64,000 nucleotides of DNA from positions 764,657 to 828,656 of the forward strand of contig JAYKAV010001234.1 in assembly GCA_035582835.1 (NCBI GenBank), written 5' to 3'. A program made the position numbers and the translations under genes. The notes under the pieces were generated by a model. The model was not told where the DNA came from. It made no database searches and saw only the letters and a list, made by a program, of their open reading frames with translations. Below, piece by piece: positions 59,721-64,000 of this stretch; position 1 is the stretch's first letter, and each line of letters starts with the position of its first letter. This stretch comes from Phoebastria nigripes. Taxonomy: Eukaryota > Chordata > Aves > Procellariiformes > Diomedeidae.

Positions 59721-62700
59721 GCTTCTGTTGTTCCCTGCTATCTATCGATTTGTGACCTCATCTGAACACTATTATGACAAAAAGAGAGGCTACAATTCAC
59801 AGTTAGAGAAATGCCAAAGTAGATTTCNTGTGTGTCATTATTACTTTCTGCTGCACACCTAAACAACAGAGCTGTTTTCATTTTTGCTGCTGTATAANTT
59901 AAAATGTATCTTCCTTTGGTAATTCCTTCTAATTCAATTTCCTATGTCCCAAGTTCCCCACCCAGTCTCACATGGGTCACAATGCTTCCACAGATCATTT
60001 TTCTTCTCAAATGGATTATGTCAATTACATGATAAACAGAGTAATAGAAATGTGTCACATTTCTTACATGAACAGGGGGAAAACCCAAAATAAGAACAGG
60101 AAAATGCCAGAGTACTGTCCAGCCCAAGACATCCACATAAAGATCATGCAGCATCTAGCTGCTAATTCCCAGGAAACATCATTTTTTCTTAGCATACACA
60201 TAAAAATACTTTGTAGCACAATGAACTGGCATAGGTATACGCCTTCTCATATACTTTCTAATTTTTTCAACAGATTTCTACACATTGTAGTAAAGCCTAC
60301 AAAAATATTTTGACATTGCATAATGTTTTATTTACAATATAAAATATCAGTTCAGCCCGTAAGTAATTTGTTTATTTTCACAAAGGAACAGAGCACTTTT
60401 CCTGCCCTTTCTCTCCCCACCTTCCAAGATATACCAATGAAAATTAGAAGTATTTATTTAAATGAGGGCTGAGAAACAAAATCAGTTCAAGAGGTTTACA
60501 TTGTCCCCTTTTCCTTCTCCAAATCTAAATTATGTTTCTCTAACCATAAAGGTGGGCTTTTTCAAATTATTAATTATTTATTTCTCATGTTTTCTCTTCC
60601 ACAATAGAAATCATTGCTGCTAGAACATATCCAATATGCTAAAACACATTTTTGTTTTTCTTTATCCCAGTGTGTTGGTGAGGCCAAGATTTAATGAACT
60701 CTATAGGTTAACTTCGGGGAAAAACCCCACAGCATTTCATACTATCAGCTGTGAACATGCTTGCTGCCCCCTTTTTTTTTTTTTTTTCTTTAATATAGTT
60801 TCACTGGGTCTTTTTTGGTTGCATAATGTGGCAAAGAAACAAATTCCTAAACTCCTTCCACTGTAACAATCATAATTTTGCAAACTTTCAACATATCTGT
60901 GTTTACTCATGGCTTCAAAAGACAAATCTTCATGGCCTTTGTGACAGTTTTTTCCAGTTCTCAACTCATTATTATTATCTGTCTTACTAAAATTCTGGTA
61001 ACTTGCAATATTTTTAGATGACACCAGCAGAACGTAGACAAGTGTTTCAGGTTAAAGTATGCCATTTAATTTTTGTAAATCCTTTGTACTACAGTCAACT
61101 TGCAGTTATTCAGGTTATGCATTAATCATGCTCTAAGCATATCTTCAACCAAACTAATTTCAGAAGGGATGGCAAGAATAATGCATAGGAGAAGCATAGC
61201 TGCAGTTGTGTTGCTCTATACCCAAATTACTTGGCTCCATACCCTACCGATTTATAATCACACTGTGCAGACACCAAGTTGTGTTCTGTGCTACAAATGT
61301 CAAAGTTCTGAAGTTTTCTGATGGTGTAATTTATGCTTTAACACATATCCATATTTTAAACTCACACCTCTATCACACCAGCTAAAAATTTGGTGTTCGT
61401 GTTTTCTTTGGGTAAACACACACAACAAACTCTTAAAATTCACAGTCCTTATAAAGGAGTATAATACAATTAATTTTACAACAAATATGTCACATGCCAT
61501 CATCTGTAAAGGGTTTTTGTTTGTTTGCTTAATTTGCCAATGTGATGGTAAACTTTGCCTGGAGTGCTTTTGATGTCTTTTTTATTTTAGAACTATCAGA
61601 GTGGGTCACTCTGAAAATCAGTAATTACATGACTAGAAGTATACTGGTAAAAGCTGTTATCTGAATTCCAGACTAATTTTTATAACTTAGAGTTTATTTC
61701 CAAACTTGGGGAAGGTTCCTAAACAAAGTGATATTCTAAGTGATATTTACCACCCACAGTAAAGATCCCTTCCTACCCCAAGTCTCACCACACACAACAA
61801 ATTACTGTGATTTCTTAAATAATCTTATACACACGACTGCAAGATTGTAGAGTTTTAATTTCATTTTCAGCTACTACTGGTTACCACTATTACTAGTTAA
61901 CATGGAATATAGGTCAATCTCTGAGCCTAAGATTGATTGATATTGATTGATCTTTAAGAAAATAATGTAATTACTCCAGACTGATAAATTAATGTTTATG
62001 ACAAGGATGTATCTTTCCTTAAAAAGCTTTTTCATATGAATCCATCTATTAAAAGTGTGTGGTATCAAACAGTATAAGCTAGTTTTAACACCTGAATAAG
62101 ATTAACTTAATTTTCCTGCCTGTAGTACCTAGATGACAATAAAGGCTCCAGGTAACATAACTTAAGAGTCACTGTAGTAGACGAGACCAAAGGTGGCTCT
62201 AAATCCAGTACCTTTTCCCTAACAGAGGCTAGAAACAAGGAGGTGATGGAAGGGTATTAGAACAGGGCAAGGATGTAGCTTTCCCCAACTTGAGCCACCT
62301 GTGGATTGGGACTTCCTAAAGTGGAAGTTTTTATTAGTATTAATGTTATATATGTATTTAATAGCGCGCTCTATACTTTTTCCTCTACAGAGCCACCCAA
62401 ATGTTTTTGAACCACATCTACTTTTAACATCCACATCACCCCAGAACTCCATGCTTCACTTATGCATCATATAGAAAGCATTTTTTAGTTGTTCAGATCC
62501 TGCATCATCAATGCCCTCTGGGAACTGTATTAGAACAAAAGCAGGCAACAACCAATTTCTGTTCTTCCACTCCACAGTATTTATGGTTTTAGAATCTTCC
62601 AAACTACCTTTTCTTAATAATTTATTTTCCAAGAAGGGTGACAGACTTTAATTCTTTGTATTTACATATGGCAGACAGTGAAAAGTCGCTAAGCTACAGC

Positions 62701-63560
62701 AATGTAACTGGGCAAGAAAAAAACAACATTGATACAAGTTACCACATCGAGAAAAAGACAGCTAAGAGTCAAGATTTAGCTTTACCTTTCTGTGAGGCAA
62801 CTGTGTTGCACAATCACGCCTACAGGCAGCAAAGAATTAATACTTTCCAAACCACCACGTACCTTCAAGTCTGAGCCTCTCTCAGAGCTACAAACCTTTT
62901 TCCAGCAAAAAGGAGTAGTTCTTGCAAACAGAAAATTGTGGGTTTAATAATTTAGAAGACCAGAAAATAGTTTATGGAGGAAAAAAAAAGCCTTCACATT
63001 TTTATAACAAAATTGAAGGCCAATATGATTAAATTTTTGTGGAACTGCTTGATTAAACCTGGCAGCTTCATAGACTGCACAGCTAGACTCTGATGATATT
63101 TGACAAGGGAACAGAACCACAAGGAAATTAAAATGAAAACATATTCATTTTATTCTACAAATACCTAGAAGAATGTTTTCACCTTTGCAGTATACCTTCC
63201 AATAAATAATCATATTTAAATGATTAATTCTGGGTGAGGGTTTCAATTATTTGCCAGAAATTGAGACATGCAAATTTATTTGCAAGTTCAGGCCACATTC
63301 AGCAAGTATGTTTACAAAGAAAACAGGGAACAAAAACCAGGTCTAGTACTTCCAAAACATTCTGCTGTTTAAGCAAGATGGACAATATAAAGAATTTAGG
63401 TACAAAGGAGAGGACATATGCAATTACAACCTAAAACCACAACTACCCAAATAAAACAACACAAGGTTTTGGCAGCAAGGGGCATTTCTTGCAGAGTATA
63501 CTGGTACACATGACACAGAGCAGGGCTCTAATCCGATTGGAATTGCCAGGCACTAATGTA

Positions 63561-63562
<2 letters not shown>

Positions 63563-63596
<34 letters not shown>
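63563..63596. repeat. (AC)17 microsatellite
   Basis: A perfect AC dinucleotide repeat of about 34 bp, likely length-polymorphic. Confidence 0.97.
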
Positions 63597-63601
<5 letters not shown>

Positions 63602-64000
63602 ATTATCGAAAGCTGATTAAAAGCCATCCAAACATTACAATCAAAGAGTAGCGATTAAACAAAAGACATGATTTAGAAGAGGGCTAAAGAATTTTTTGAC
63701 CTTATTAATGGTCTTTATGAACTTTTATGCAAAACCTTGAGGAAGAAAAATATACTTCAGAATTGAAAGCAATCTGTTACACTTAAGGTTTTGTATATTA
63801 CCAAAATTACACTACAATTAAGTGAAGGTATTTCAGGCTGGTCCAGGAGCACTGGCAGTTGCTAGGCAGCATCTGCTCCTGTCAGGGATGCTTCTTTCTT
63901 TGTGCTATACAGAACCTCAGCCAGGAATACTGCCACCAATGGATTATTACAAGGCAGCTTACTGCCATCACATGGCATCTGCAAAGTGCTCAAACTGCTG

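Larger units (their letters stand above)
54040..64000 (-). other. DOCK3: DOCK3 first-intron 3' portion (at least 10 kb)
   Basis: This is sequence upstream of the 84-nt exon in gene order. I looked for the start exon (expected to begin MWTP and end YG) and for a CpG-rich promoter and found neither, so the intron extends beyond 64000. It holds an ancient CR1 at about 58560-59720 with an A18 run, and a CA dinucleotide repeat at 63563. The rest is AT-rich sequence with no recognised content. Confidence 0.75.

Noticed and set aside
54040..64000. Possible DOCK3 start exon and promoter
   Set aside because: No ATG exon encoding the expected MWTP start with a GT donor in phase 1 and no CpG island was found, so it must lie beyond the window.
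1..64000. tRNA, rRNA, snoRNA or CRISPR content
   Set aside because: No cloverleaf A/B boxes, conserved RNA motifs or regularly spaced direct repeats were seen. Weakly conserved ncRNAs cannot be excluded by eye.

Overview
This window is vertebrate genomic DNA, almost certainly from a bird. It is AT-rich and intron-like. It carries several CR1 LINE copies with avian-type 3' ends (an octamer close to ATTCTATG), two kinds of avian endogenous-retrovirus LTR, and two much older CR1/L3-like LINE remnants. There are no bacterial-style genes, operons, CRISPR arrays or recognisable RNA genes. Nearly all ATG-initiated open frames are chance frames in introns or lie inside repeats.

The only protein-coding gene I can recognise is DOCK3 (dedicator of cytokinesis 3, also called MOCA or PBP), on the minus strand. 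Five consecutive coding exons are present, each with GT-AG splice sites and with phases that join without a break. In gene order they are 53956-54039 (84 nt), 43574-43614 (41 nt), 41221-41276 (56 nt), 38746-38842 (97 nt) and 4617-4765 (149 nt). They encode roughly residues 14-155: most of the N-terminal SH3 domain and the start of the adjoining helical region. The ATG exon lies upstream, beyond position 64000, and the next exon lies downstream, below position 1. I found neither inside the window.

Layout from high to low coordinates, which is gene order. 54040-64000 is the 3' part of the first intron, with an ancient CR1 (about 58560-59720) and a CA microsatellite. 43615-53955 is a 10.3-kb intron with an ERVL-like LTR fragment, an AT-rich hairpin repeat, a CR1-like fragment and a GC-rich open frame on the opposite strand. 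41277-43573 and 38843-41220 are short introns; the first has nothing notable and the second has a poly-G run. 4766-38745 is a 34-kb intron holding most of the mobile elements: four avian CR1 fragments, a 2.2-kb CR1 copy, an ancient CR1 and a complete solo LTR with its target-site duplication. Next to the last exon's acceptor this intron carries a long purine/pyrimidine tract. 1-4616 is the 5' part of the next intron.

Nothing here looks like a new biological system. The most useful observations are the DOCK3 exon map; a solo LTR at 8368-9140 in the same orientation as DOCK3, with tandem polyadenylation hexamers in the gene's sense; the long pyrimidine tract in front of the 149-nt exon; two ancient LINE relics; an unexplained GC-rich open frame on the plus strand at about 44335; and an AT-rich hairpin at 51425-51469. 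Isolated single N bases occur throughout, one of them inside a DOCK3 codon.
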